A stretch of 64,000 nucleotides of DNA. Source: Pseudovibrio ascidiaceicola. Lineage in GTDB: Bacteria > Pseudomonadota > Alphaproteobacteria > Rhizobiales > Stappiaceae. The position numbers and the translations under genes were made by a program. Shown one piece after another: positions 44,247 through 52,477 of the stretch; within the stretch, counting starts at the first letter, position 1, and each line of letters begins with the position of its first letter. Location: contig NZ_FOSK01000003.1 of assembly GCF_900114245.1 (NCBI RefSeq), forward strand, positions 370,026 through 434,025. Direction: 5' to 3'. Under the pieces are notes generated by a model, which was not told the DNA's origin, did no database searches, and saw nothing but the letters and a program-made list of their open reading frames with translations.

Positions 44247-44723
44247 ATGCCATCAAGATCCATTTCGTTAAGCGTGCGATTAACGCAAGAGGAATCGGAG
44301 CGCTTGGCCCGGTTGAACTTTCCGGAGGCCAAAACGCCAAGTGATAAAATCCGGGCACTCATAGCCGCACCGGAAAACAGCTTCGCATCATTGGGCGATG
44401 GCACGCACACATTTGCAGCGCGGAAACTGGTAAAGCCAGCAAGCGATATGCTCGACCAAAGCGATCGCCAGTCTGACGTGCTACGTTTGTTGACTGATCG
44501 TCTTCCGCTCCTTCTCGGGGAATTGGCTGGCAAAGCTGGCGAAACAGACCTGAAGGATGCAGAAGCTGCAGTTACAGAAGATTTTTTTGAGCTCATTGAG
44601 CTGGTGCTTCAGGCCGGATTAAGACGAAACCCGCGCCTGCAAAACCCGGAACTCTTCAAAGAGCTTGTCGATGATATGCGCAGCTCAACCGAACTTTTGC
44701 GCAACCGTTTAAACTCGAAGTAA
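44247..44723 (+). CDS. Small protein with RHH-like N-terminus, first gene of the PspA/flotillin operon
   Basis: The 158-residue product begins with a strand-helix-helix pattern (SISLSVRLTQEESERLARLN, then a helix around TPSDKIRALI), compatible with a ribbon-helix-helix fold at residues 4-42. A helical region follows (about 60-155), rich in Leu/Glu/Asp. I recognise no named family for the C-terminal part. It lies 14 bases upstream of pspA. It may regulate the operon or act as an adaptor of the membrane complex; both are inference. Confidence 0.65.
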   Translation: MPSRSISLSVRLTQEESERLARLNFPEAKTPSDKIRALIAAPENSFASLGDGTHTFAARKLVKPASDMLDQSDRQSDVLRLLTDRLPLLLGELAGKAGETDLKDAEAAVTEDFFELIELVLQAGLRRNPRLQNPELFKELVDDMRSSTELLRNRLNSK

Positions 44724-44737
44724 TACTGGAGGACTTA

Positions 44738-45415
44738 ATGTCTGAATCTCTTTTATCTCGCGTAGGTCGTCTGGTTTCCGGAACTGCCAACTCCATTGTT
44801 GATGCCGTCGAAAGCACTGCACCTGACATAGTGATGAAACAGGCTATTCGTGAACTCGACGGCGCTGTTGAAGACGTCCGCGATGCTCTCGGCAAAGCAG
44901 CCGTCAAAAAGCACGTAGCAAGTCAAAGGCTCGCCGAGACCAACAAGTCTCACGAAGAACTCTCAGAGAAAACCGCCATTGCCCTGCGCGCTGGCGAGAA
45001 GGATCTGGCCCGCGCGGCAGTTGCCCGCCAGATGGATCTGGAAGCGCAAATCCCGGTCCTGGAAAAAACAATTGCCGATGCTGGTGATGAAGAACAGGAG
45101 CTCAACAACTCCATCCTCGCTCTTCAGGGCCGCAAGCGCGAAATGTCAGACCAACTGGACGCTTACGTTGCGCAGAAAAATGCGGCAACATCACAAAGCG
45201 CAACCGCAGATGGAAGCAGCGATCACAAGCTCAATACAGCCGTTGAAAATGCCAACTCTGCATTTGATCGCGCAATGAAAGCGGCTACAGGAGTACCGGG
45301 TATCACAAACTCAGGAAGTATGGCCGACGATGCAAAGCTCGCAAAGCTGGATCAGATGACCCGCGATCACCGCGTAGAAGAGCGCCTTGCTGCGCTGGAA
45401 GCTGAACTGGAATAA
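44738..45415 (+). CDS. PspA/IM30 family membrane-stress protein
   Basis: The 225-residue, almost wholly helical protein has long coiled-coil segments (about 25-150) and the PspA/IM30 opening (LLSRVGRLVSGTANSIVDAVE...DIVMKQAIRELDGAVEDVRDALGKAAVKK). PspA binds stressed inner membrane and forms ESCRT-III-like scaffolds that limit proton leakage. The usual pspF/pspBC partners are absent. Instead it is joined to a YqiJ-like and a flotillin gene, a combination known from the YqiJK-type systems. It follows the RHH-like gene by 14 bases. Confidence 0.9.
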   Translation: MSESLLSRVGRLVSGTANSIVDAVESTAPDIVMKQAIRELDGAVEDVRDALGKAAVKKHVASQRLAETNKSHEELSEKTAIALRAGEKDLARAAVARQMDLEAQIPVLEKTIADAGDEEQELNNSILALQGRKREMSDQLDAYVAQKNAATSQSATADGSSDHKLNTAVENANSAFDRAMKAATGVPGITNSGSMADDAKLAKLDQMTRDHRVEERLAALEAELE

Positions 45416-45452
45416 CAGCAACCGGCAATCATAGTGTTCATTGGGGGATGAA

Positions 45453-46154
45453 TTGGCACAACTACTTTTTTCAAGCGAGACCTATCTCTTCACGCTCGCC
45501 ATCTTCGTCATGCTCGCTCTGGCGCTGCTCGAAGTTGTCGGCATGGTGTTCGGGCTATCTCTTTCCGGTCTGGTCGATGATGTATTGCCGGATCTGGATA
45601 TCGATGCGGATGTCGATATGGATGCCGACATCTCAGTAGACGCGGTCGGCCTTGGCCCCGTCGACGGATTCCTGGCGTGGCTGGCCGTGGGCAAGGTCCC
45701 GTTCATCGTCTTGCTGATTATCCTGCTTACCAGCTTCGGCATCGTGGGTGTGCTGATACAGTACACCGCTAAATCTGTCTTAGGCTCATCAATCCCCTTC
45801 TGGATGGCGCTCATCCCGACAGTGATTGTCAGCTTCTGGTTCACCGCCACAACTGGTCATGCCATTGGCCGCATCATGCCCAAGGAAGAGACAGACGCAC
45901 GCTCACGAAACAACTTGGTGGGTGAAGTTGCAGTCCTGACACTTGGCAATGCGACCATGGCTTTGCAGGCAGAAGCCCGCGTCACGGATACTTTTGGCAC
46001 ACGACATTACGTGCAGGTCATTCCAGACCAGCCAGACATCACATTAATGCAGGGAGACGAAGTCTTGCTTGTCGGCTTAAAAGGCTCCCTTTTCACAGCA
46101 ATTGCGAACCCACACAAAAATTTATCACCTCGCTCAGACACGCTTGCAGATTAA
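45453..46154 (+). CDS. YqiJ/NfeD-like membrane protein with OB-fold domain
   Basis: The 233-residue product has hydrophobic helices near residues 10-32, 70-95 and 105-130 and a C-terminal soluble OB-type domain (about 145-225, NNLVGEVAVLTLGNATMALQAEARVTDT region). YqiJ and NfeD proteins are encoded beside flotillins and form membrane microdomain complexes with them. The start is probably the TTG at 45453, preceded by GGGGGA; an earlier TTG at 45441 lies inside the ribosome-binding region. No ATG is well placed. Confidence 0.82.
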   Translation: MAQLLFSSETYLFTLAIFVMLALALLEVVGMVFGLSLSGLVDDVLPDLDIDADVDMDADISVDAVGLGPVDGFLAWLAVGKVPFIVLLIILLTSFGIVGVLIQYTAKSVLGSSIPFWMALIPTVIVSFWFTATTGHAIGRIMPKEETDARSRNNLVGEVAVLTLGNATMALQAEARVTDTFGTRHYVQVIPDQPDITLMQGDEVLLVGLKGSLFTAIANPHKNLSPRSDTLAD

Positions 46155-46175
46155 TCTCTCAATTTGAGGCCCAAT

Positions 46176-47906
46176 ATGTTTACAGAAAATCAAAACTCCG
46201 CCTTGGAGTCAGCAACTGGACTGACTGAGATGCTCGTCCTCGCAGCCGTTGTCCTTATTGCCCTTCTCGCAATCGGCATTGTCTTCTCCCGCCTCTACAC
46301 TCGCTCTTCAAAAGAAGTCGCGTTTGTACGGACTGGTTTTGGCGGACAAAAAGTCATCATGAACGGCGGCGCAATTGTCTTACCGGTCCTTCATGACATC
46401 ATTCAGGTGAATATGAACACCTTGCGCCTTGAAGTCCGCAGAGCCGATGAAGCAGCACTCATCACCCGCGATAGAATGCGTGTTGATGTGGTCGCCGAGT
46501 TCTACCTGCGTGCTCAGCCAACTATTGAATCCATTGCCAATGCCGCACAAACCCTAGGCACTCGCACCATGCAGCCAGAAGATCTGAAGCACCTCATTGA
46601 AGGTAAATTCGTCGATGCTCTGCGTGCCGTGGCTGCCGAAATGGCAATGGAAGAACTGCACGAACAGCGCGTTTCCTTCGTCCAGAAGGTACAGGCAGCG
46701 GTCTCAGAAGATCTGCTGAAAAACGGCCTTGAGCTGGAATCAGTCTCCCTGACCGGTCTTGACCAGACCCGCATGGAATACTTCAATCCAAACAACGCAT
46801 TCGATGCAGAAGGTTTGACTAAGCTCACGCAAGAAATTGAAGAGCGCCGCAGAAAGCGGAATGATATTGAACAGGACACAGAGGTTTTGATCCGCCGCAA
46901 AAACCTCGAAGCCGAGCAACATAAGCTCGAAATCGCCCGTGAGGAAGAATACGCTTCACTGGAACAGCAGCGAGATCTGGAAATTCGCAAAGCCAAGCAG
47001 CAAGCATTGATTGCCACGGAACAGGCCGAACGTCGCCGTGATGCAGAGCAGGCAGATATCACATCCAAACTGCAGATCAAGCAAGCCTCCCTTGCTTCCG
47101 AACATCAAGTTAAAGAGCAGGAAATCCTCAAAGACCGCTCTCTTGAAGAAACCCGCATTGAGAAAGAGAAGGTTCTTGAGCTGACCCAACAGGACCGCTC
47201 AATTGCAGTCTCTGAAAAGTCCAAAGCGCTTTCAACCGCTGATGCTGCTGCAAACGAAGCCCGCGCAATTGCGATCAAGGCAGAAGAGCAGGTTGTCACC
47301 GCCCGAGAAATCGAAGTAGCAGAGCGACAAAAACAGGTTGATTTGGTTCTAGCAGCTCAGGACGCTGAACGTGCAGCTATCTCCGTTACTGTTGCAGCAG
47401 AAGCTGAAAAGCAAGCTGCAGAAGACCACGCAGAGGCAGTTCGTCTGAAAGCAGGCGGCGATGCGGATCAGATCCGTATTGCAGCAAACGCGGAAGCAGA
47501 CGCTGTCACGACCCGTGCAGAAGCAGACAAACTCCGCCTTGCGGTAGAAGCAGAAGGTAAGCGCATCCTCAACGAGGCATCCAACCTCCTGTCACCAGAG
47601 CAGATCAAGATGCAGGTCAAACTGGCTCTTATCGAAGCACTGCCACAAGTCATCAGCGCCAGCGTGAAGCCAATGGAAAACATTGACGAGATCAAGATCC
47701 TTCAGGTCGATGGTCTGGGTGGTGCAGCACCAGCAGCCAACGGAACACCAGCAGAAGGGTCTGCCGGTCTCTCCGATCAGCTGGTCAACTCAGCCCTGAG
47801 ATATCGCTCTCAGGCTCCATTGGTCGACAGTCTCCTTGGAGAACTGGGCATCTCCGGCGCAACGCCAAACGAGATGGCACAGTCAGTCTCTAAAGAAAGT
47901 GCTTAG
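46176..47906 (+). CDS. Flotillin (YqiK-type, SPFH/band 7 domain)
   Basis: The 576-residue product has an N-terminal membrane segment (about 20-40), an SPFH domain (about 50-220, with KKVIMNGGAIVLPVLHDIIQVNMNTLRLEVRR-type sequence), and a very long Ala/Glu/Lys-rich coiled coil (about 225-480). A C-terminal region (LLSPEQIKMQVKLALIEALPQVI) precedes a loose tail. Flotillins assemble cage-like oligomers on the membrane and organise fluid-phase domains. I start at the ATG at 46176 with GAGG upstream; a TTG four codons earlier overlaps that site. It is the last gene of the operon. Confidence 0.93.
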   Translation: MFTENQNSALESATGLTEMLVLAAVVLIALLAIGIVFSRLYTRSSKEVAFVRTGFGGQKVIMNGGAIVLPVLHDIIQVNMNTLRLEVRRADEAALITRDRMRVDVVAEFYLRAQPTIESIANAAQTLGTRTMQPEDLKHLIEGKFVDALRAVAAEMAMEELHEQRVSFVQKVQAAVSEDLLKNGLELESVSLTGLDQTRMEYFNPNNAFDAEGLTKLTQEIEERRRKRNDIEQDTEVLIRRKNLEAEQHKLEIAREEEYASLEQQRDLEIRKAKQQALIATEQAERRRDAEQADITSKLQIKQASLASEHQVKEQEILKDRSLEETRIEKEKVLELTQQDRSIAVSEKSKALSTADAAANEARAIAIKAEEQVVTAREIEVAERQKQVDLVLAAQDAERAAISVTVAAEAEKQAAEDHAEAVRLKAGGDADQIRIAANAEADAVTTRAEADKLRLAVEAEGKRILNEASNLLSPEQIKMQVKLALIEALPQVISASVKPMENIDEIKILQVDGLGGAAPAANGTPAEGSAGLSDQLVNSALRYRSQAPLVDSLLGELGISGATPNEMAQSVSKESA

Positions 47907-47953
47907 AGCGCGTTCCGTTTGATTGGCTTCAATCAAACGACATGAATTCGCTC
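47905..47953. repeat. Candidate dispersed palindromic repeat (REP-like)
   Basis: GTTTGATTG at 47917-47925 and CAATCAAAC at 47930-47938 form a perfect nine-base stem with a four-base loop, flanked by GAGCG (47906-47910) and CGCTC (47949-47953). Short elements of this design, starting AGAGCGCGTTCCGTTTGATTG, are scattered through genomes of Hyphomicrobiales-related bacteria as I remember them. I see only one copy in this window. Confidence 0.55.
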
Positions 47954-47965
47954 CAACAAAAAAGA

Positions 47966-48006
47966 TAGAGTCTGGTGTGGAATGTAGATGAACGCACCAG
48001 ACTCTA
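47966..48006. other. 12-base inverted repeat between flotillin operon and terminator
   Basis: TAGAGTCTGGTG at 47966-47977 and CACCAGACTCTA at 47995-48006 are perfectly complementary with a 17-base loop. It would form a second hairpin ahead of the terminator at 48015. Confidence 0.7.
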
Positions 48007-48014
48007 AATAATAG

Positions 48015-48044
48015 AAAAGCCCCGCTCATGAGCGGGGCTTTTTT
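48015..48044. terminator. Bidirectional terminator between flotillin and acyl-CoA dehydrogenase genes
   Basis: Bases 48015-48042 are a perfect palindrome, AAAAGCCCCGCTCA followed by TGAGCGGGGCTTTT. They run into TTTTTT on the plus strand and TTTTCT on the minus strand. It separates two convergent operons. Confidence 0.94.
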
Positions 48045-48060
48045 AATGCGCATAGATTTC

Positions 48061-49233
48061 TTAGATACCCATTTGCCGGCTGGCCAGATCCTTCATGATC
48101 TCGGAGGAACCACCACCAATCGTCATCACCTTGGTCTCACGGTAAATGCGCTCAACCTTGGTTCCGCGCATGTAACCTGCACCACCAAGGATCTGAAGGC
48201 ACTCATTGGCCACATATTCCAGCGTACTGGTAGCAAGGTTCTTCGCCATACAGATCTCGGTGATCGGGCTTTCGCCCAACTGCAGCCGCTGCGCCAGCTC
48301 TTCCAGCACCGCCCGAACGGCCTGCATCTTCATCGCCATATCAACAAACTTGTGCCGGATGACCTGACGATAAATCAGCGGCTTGCCAAACGTCTCGCGT
48401 TGCTTCGCCCAGTCAAGCGCCTCTTCAAACACACCAAGCATATGCCCGTAGCATGCAGAGGCAAGGAACAGGCGCTCATTGTTGAAGTTCATCATGATGC
48501 CCATGAAGCCGGCATTCTCTCCACCAATCAGGTTTTCGACTGGTACTTTCACATTGTCAAAATGCAGCGTTGCAGTGTCAGAGGCCCACCATCCCATCTT
48601 GTGCAACGGCGTCTGCGTAAAGCCTTCCATACCCTTCTCAACCAGCATCAGCGAAATACCGCCCATGCCTGTATCACCCGTCCGTACAGCAACCGTATAG
48701 TAGTCCGCACGCATACCAGAGGTGATGAAGGTCTTCTCACCATTAAGGACGTAGTGACCGTTCTCACGGCGGGCAACCGTCTTCAGGTTCTGCACATCCG
48801 ACCCACCACCTGGCTCAGTGATCGCAAGCGCCGAAATTTTCTCGCCTGCCAAAACTGCCGGGATCACCCGCGCCTTCAACTCATCAGACCCAAGGTGCGC
48901 AATCGGAGGCGTGCCAATGGTGTGACTCATCAAACCCGCATTGATGCCTCCACTTCCCGCGCGACCAAGCTCAACAGCGGAAAGATAAGACAACGGATAA
49001 TCGATACCCGTCCCGCCATATTCCTCCGGGAACATGATGCCGAGCAATCCAACATCCGCCGCCTTTTTGTAAAGCTCACGCGGAAACTCGTTGGCTTCAT
49101 CCCACAGGGAGACGTAAGGAGAGATCTCCTTGGCAATGAAACGAGAAAGCACATCACGAAAAGCCTCATGCTCTTCGTTGAACATGGTGGACTTGCGCTT
49201 CAATCCGAAGTCAGGAAGACTCAAACTCATCAT
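48061..49233 (-). CDS. Acyl-CoA dehydrogenase, last gene of the terpene cluster
   Basis: This 390-residue FAD enzyme of the acyl-CoA dehydrogenase family has signatures ALAITEPGGGSDVQNL near residue 135, FITSGMRAD near 170 and the C-terminal LQILGGAGYMRG and VMTIGGGSSEIMKDL. The position of the common YEGT Glu is Gly, and I do not find an obvious Glu at the alternative helix position either. The start is ATGATG with GGAGGAG just before it. Being in the terpene cluster, it may oxidise citronellyl-CoA, a shortened branched intermediate, or isovaleryl-like products; AtuD-like and LiuA-like roles are both possible. Confidence 0.85.
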   Translation of the reverse strand: MMSLSLPDFGLKRKSTMFNEEHEAFRDVLSRFIAKEISPYVSLWDEANEFPRELYKKAADVGLLGIMFPEEYGGTGIDYPLSYLSAVELGRAGSGGINAGLMSHTIGTPPIAHLGSDELKARVIPAVLAGEKISALAITEPGGGSDVQNLKTVARRENGHYVLNGEKTFITSGMRADYYTVAVRTGDTGMGGISLMLVEKGMEGFTQTPLHKMGWWASDTATLHFDNVKVPVENLIGGENAGFMGIMMNFNNERLFLASACYGHMLGVFEEALDWAKQRETFGKPLIYRQVIRHKFVDMAMKMQAVRAVLEELAQRLQLGESPITEICMAKNLATSTLEYVANECLQILGGAGYMRGTKVERIYRETKVMTIGGGSSEIMKDLASRQMGI

Positions 49234-49299
49234 ATTCTCCTCCGCAAAACCTGCGGGTCATTCACAAAATCACTGGCACAAAATCACTCGTACAAAACC

Positions 49300-51189
49300 T
49301 CAGGCGGTCTCTTCTTCCAGACGAACCAGCACGTCACGACTGTTCACCTGCGCGCCTTCCTGCGTCCCAAGCTCAGCAACAACGCCATCACGCGGCGCCG
49401 TCAGCTCGTGCTGCATCTTCATCGCTTCGAGGACCAGCAGCACATCTCCTTTGGAGACCTGCGCACCCTGCTCTGTCTTCAAAGCGACAACCGCACCCGG
49501 CATCGGCGCAATGATCGAGCTGGACGCAGCCGAACTGTCTTCCTTCTTTGAACTGAAACTCTGTTCTTCGAAGAACTGTGTCTGCCCTTCCAGCGAGATC
49601 CAAAGCCCACCCTCAGACGCTTCACTCACAAAGGCAGTGCGACGAACGCCATCCACCTCAAAAACAATGCCGCCGCGATCTTCACCTGCATGAACCCGCA
49701 GGTCTGCACACACCGAGACTTCCTCACCATCCAGCTTGATCTTCACTGGCAGAGGTGTCGCCGTCGTCCAGCGGTTCTGACCTTTGCTTCGCGCAAACAG
49801 GCAAACGGCAAGATCCCGCATGAGCTCTCGCGTTGCGTCAGCTGCAACAGAGCCAAGTTCACGGTCATTGAGGAACGCTGTCGTAGCCTTGCCCGCCGCA
49901 AACACCTCGTCCTGCAAAACGCTTTTCAGGAAGGAACCATTGTGAACCAGCCCCTGCAGCACCAGCTCATCCAGCCCGCGCAACAGCTTGCGCCGCGCCT
50001 CATCCCGGTCACTGCCATGTGCAATCAGCTTGGCAATCATCGGATCATAGTAGGATGAGATCTCGCTCCCCTGCTCAATGGCACTATCAACCCGAATGGA
50101 AAGCTCATTGCCATTCCAGGCCAGTACAGTCCCCGTTTGTGGCAGAAAGCCAGCATCCGTATCCTCTGCATAAAGCCGCAGCTCCATGGCATGACCACTG
50201 AAGGAAATATCCTCTTGGCTCAACGGCAAAGGTTTACCAGCAGCAACATCCAGCTGCCACGCAACCAGATCCTGACCGGTAATCTCTTCAGTGACCGGAT
50301 GCTCCACCTGCAAGCGGGTGTTCATCTCCATGAAATAGAAACTGCCATCTTCGGCCAGCAAGAACTCAACTGTACCTGCACCGCGATAACCAATCGCCCG
50401 CGCCGCATCAACAGCAGCCTGCCCCATCGCCGCGCGGATTTCCGGCGTCACAGATGGTCCCGGCGCTTCCTCAATCACCTTCTGGTGGCGACGCTGCACA
50501 GAGCAATCCCGCTCCCCCAGATGCACCACACTGCCATGATTATCAGCAAACACCTGAATCTCGACATGACGCGGATTGATCACCGCCTTTTCAAGAATGA
50601 GCTCGCCATTCCCAAAAGCGTTCTCAGCTTCAGAAGCTGCAGCCGCCAGCTTGTCTTCAAGCCCACTCAGGTCTTCAACCAGACGCAAACCACGCCCACC
50701 ACCGCCAGCAGATGCCTTGATCATCAGCGGCACACCAATACGCGCCGCCTCCGCAGCCAATGTCTCCGTTGATTGATCCGCACCGGAATATCCCGGCACA
50801 CACGGCACACCCGCCTCAATCATCCGCAGTTTGGAAAGCCGCTTGGAGCCCATCAGCTCAATCGCTTCCGCAGGCGGGCCAATGAACACCAGTCCCGCAT
50901 CTGCACACGCCTGCGCAAACTCTGCGTTTTCTGCCAAAAACCCGTAACCCGGATGCACGGCCTGCGCCCCGGTTTTGCGGGCCGCAATCAAAATAGCTTC
51001 AATATTCAGGTAGGAGTCTGCTGGTGTCGCCCCGCCAATACACGCTGCAATATCAGCATCTTCAACATGAGGAGCCGTTGCATCAGCCTCGGAATAAACA
51101 GCAATACTCCGATAGCCCTTTTGCCGCGCAGTGCGGAACACTCGGCGAGCAATCTCCCCCCGATTGGCGACCAGGACACTATCAAACAT
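49300..51189 (-). CDS. atuF: Geranyl-CoA carboxylase alpha subunit (biotin carboxylase + BCCP), AtuF-like
   Basis: The alpha subunit carboxylates its own biotin with ATP and bicarbonate and hands it to the beta subunit. The 629 residues comprise a biotin carboxylase domain (about 1-445, with MFDSVLVANRGEIARRVF, KASAGGGGRGL and MEMNTRLQVEHPVTEE), a linker domain, and a C-terminal biotinyl domain with Lys 591 in LEAMKMQHEL. The same layout occurs in methylcrotonyl- and propionyl-CoA carboxylases. The assignment to geranyl-CoA rests on neighbours (AtuA, AtuR, AtuC-like beta subunit), not on this subunit alone. Confidence 0.87.
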   Translation of the reverse strand: MFDSVLVANRGEIARRVFRTARQKGYRSIAVYSEADATAPHVEDADIAACIGGATPADSYLNIEAILIAARKTGAQAVHPGYGFLAENAEFAQACADAGLVFIGPPAEAIELMGSKRLSKLRMIEAGVPCVPGYSGADQSTETLAAEAARIGVPLMIKASAGGGGRGLRLVEDLSGLEDKLAAAASEAENAFGNGELILEKAVINPRHVEIQVFADNHGSVVHLGERDCSVQRRHQKVIEEAPGPSVTPEIRAAMGQAAVDAARAIGYRGAGTVEFLLAEDGSFYFMEMNTRLQVEHPVTEEITGQDLVAWQLDVAAGKPLPLSQEDISFSGHAMELRLYAEDTDAGFLPQTGTVLAWNGNELSIRVDSAIEQGSEISSYYDPMIAKLIAHGSDRDEARRKLLRGLDELVLQGLVHNGSFLKSVLQDEVFAAGKATTAFLNDRELGSVAADATRELMRDLAVCLFARSKGQNRWTTATPLPVKIKLDGEEVSVCADLRVHAGEDRGGIVFEVDGVRRTAFVSEASEGGLWISLEGQTQFFEEQSFSSKKEDSSAASSSIIAPMPGAVVALKTEQGAQVSKGDVLLVLEAMKMQHELTAPRDGVVAELGTQEGAQVNSRDVLVRLEEETA

Positions 51190-51236
51190 CGAAAATTCCC
51201 TTCACAGTGCCAAAACTTCTCGCATCAGAAAACAGC

Positions 51237-52424
51237 TTATTCAGCTGCTTCCTTCTGCATTGCACGGTTCTTCTTTGGGTTTGGCAACGTATTATCCAGC
51301 TTACAAATGATGGAGAGCATCACTTCATCAGCACCGCCACCAATGGACGTCAGGCGGCTATCCCGCAGGAACTGGCTCACAGGGCTGTCCCACATGTAAC
51401 CCATGCCACCCCAGAACTGCAGACAGGAGTCCGCAAGCTCACGAGACAGACGACCAGCCTTCAGCTTCGCCATGGAGGCAAGACGTGTCACATTCTCACC
51501 GCGCACCATGGCTTCAACACACTTTTCAGAAAGCGCGCGCAGCAGCTCTACTTCAGTGCGCAGTTCTGACAAGCGGAAGTGAACCACCTGGAAGTCCAGA
51601 ACACTCTGATTGAACGCAGCACGCTCACGGCAGTAATCTTCCGTCAGCTGAATAATGCGGTCCATGCCATCAACAAGCGATAAAGCACACCACAGGCGCT
51701 CCTCTTGGAACTGCAGCATCTGGTACATAAAGCCAGCGCCCTCGGTCCCAATCAGATTGCGCTGAGGAACACGCACGTCATCAAAGAAGATCTGCGCCGT
51801 ATCAGAAGAGCGCTGACCAAGCTTGTTCAGACGATCCGACTTGGTGATACCAGCACTATCCATCGGCACGACGATCAGCGATTTGTTCTGGTGCTTATGT
51901 CCGTCACTGGTGTTCACCAGCATGCACATGTAATCCGCTTGAGTGGAATTGGTGATCCACATCTTGGAGCCGTTGATGATGTAGTCATCACCATCCTTCA
52001 CCGCATTACTCTTGATGTTCGCCACATCAGACCCGGCATGAGCTTCAGAAACGCCAACGCAGGCCACCATGTCACCAGCAATCGCAGGAGCGAGATAATC
52101 CCGGCGCAGCTCATCAGATCCAAAACGTGAAAGAGCCGGGGTCGCCATGTCGGTTTGCACGCCAATTGCCATGGGCACACCACCACAGGCACACGCGCCC
52201 AGCGCTTCAATGGTCATGGCCTGATAGGAGTAATCAAGGCCCATCCCGCCATACTCTTCTGGCTTGTTGACACCAAGAAAACCGAGATCACCCATTTTCT
52301 TGAAAAGTTCATGAGCCGGGAAGATACCTGCCTCTTCCCATTCCTGCACATGCGGGTTGATTTCGGCCTCGACGAACTTGACCACCGCACTTTTCATTTT
52401 CCGATGTTCTTCAGTATATTCCAT
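51237..52424 (-). CDS. atuD: Citronellyl-CoA dehydrogenase-like acyl-CoA dehydrogenase (AtuD-like)
   Basis: The 395-residue enzyme is expected to convert citronellyl-CoA to cis-geranyl-CoA. It has ACVGVSEAHAGSDVANI near residue 127, MWITNSTQADYM near 162, and the C-terminal LQFWGGMGYMWDSPVSQFLRDSRL and SIGGGADEVML. Gly replaces the common catalytic Glu of YEGT; an Asp may occupy the alternative position, by eye. I start at the ATG at 52424 with GAGGG seven bases upstream; an upstream GTG- or ATG-led form would include that site. It lies between the two carboxylase subunit genes, as in the Pseudomonas atu cluster. Confidence 0.82.
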   Translation of the reverse strand: MEYTEEHRKMKSAVVKFVEAEINPHVQEWEEAGIFPAHELFKKMGDLGFLGVNKPEEYGGMGLDYSYQAMTIEALGACACGGVPMAIGVQTDMATPALSRFGSDELRRDYLAPAIAGDMVACVGVSEAHAGSDVANIKSNAVKDGDDYIINGSKMWITNSTQADYMCMLVNTSDGHKHQNKSLIVVPMDSAGITKSDRLNKLGQRSSDTAQIFFDDVRVPQRNLIGTEGAGFMYQMLQFQEERLWCALSLVDGMDRIIQLTEDYCRERAAFNQSVLDFQVVHFRLSELRTEVELLRALSEKCVEAMVRGENVTRLASMAKLKAGRLSRELADSCLQFWGGMGYMWDSPVSQFLRDSRLTSIGGGADEVMLSIICKLDNTLPNPKKNRAMQKEAAE

Positions 52425-52477
52425 CGTGAAACCCTCATGTTGAACTGTACTCAAAGAGCCGAATGGCGCTGCTCTGC

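Noticed and set aside
47222..47235. AAAGCGCTTT resembling the agl operator
   Set aside because: It lies inside the flotillin coding region, encodes ordinary residues (KALS), lacks the full palindrome and is far from any agl gene.
48028..49551. A 507-codon open frame on the plus strand opposite the acyl-CoA dehydrogenase gene
   Set aside because: It covers a well-supported dehydrogenase on the minus strand, crosses its start and terminator, and has shadow-like composition.
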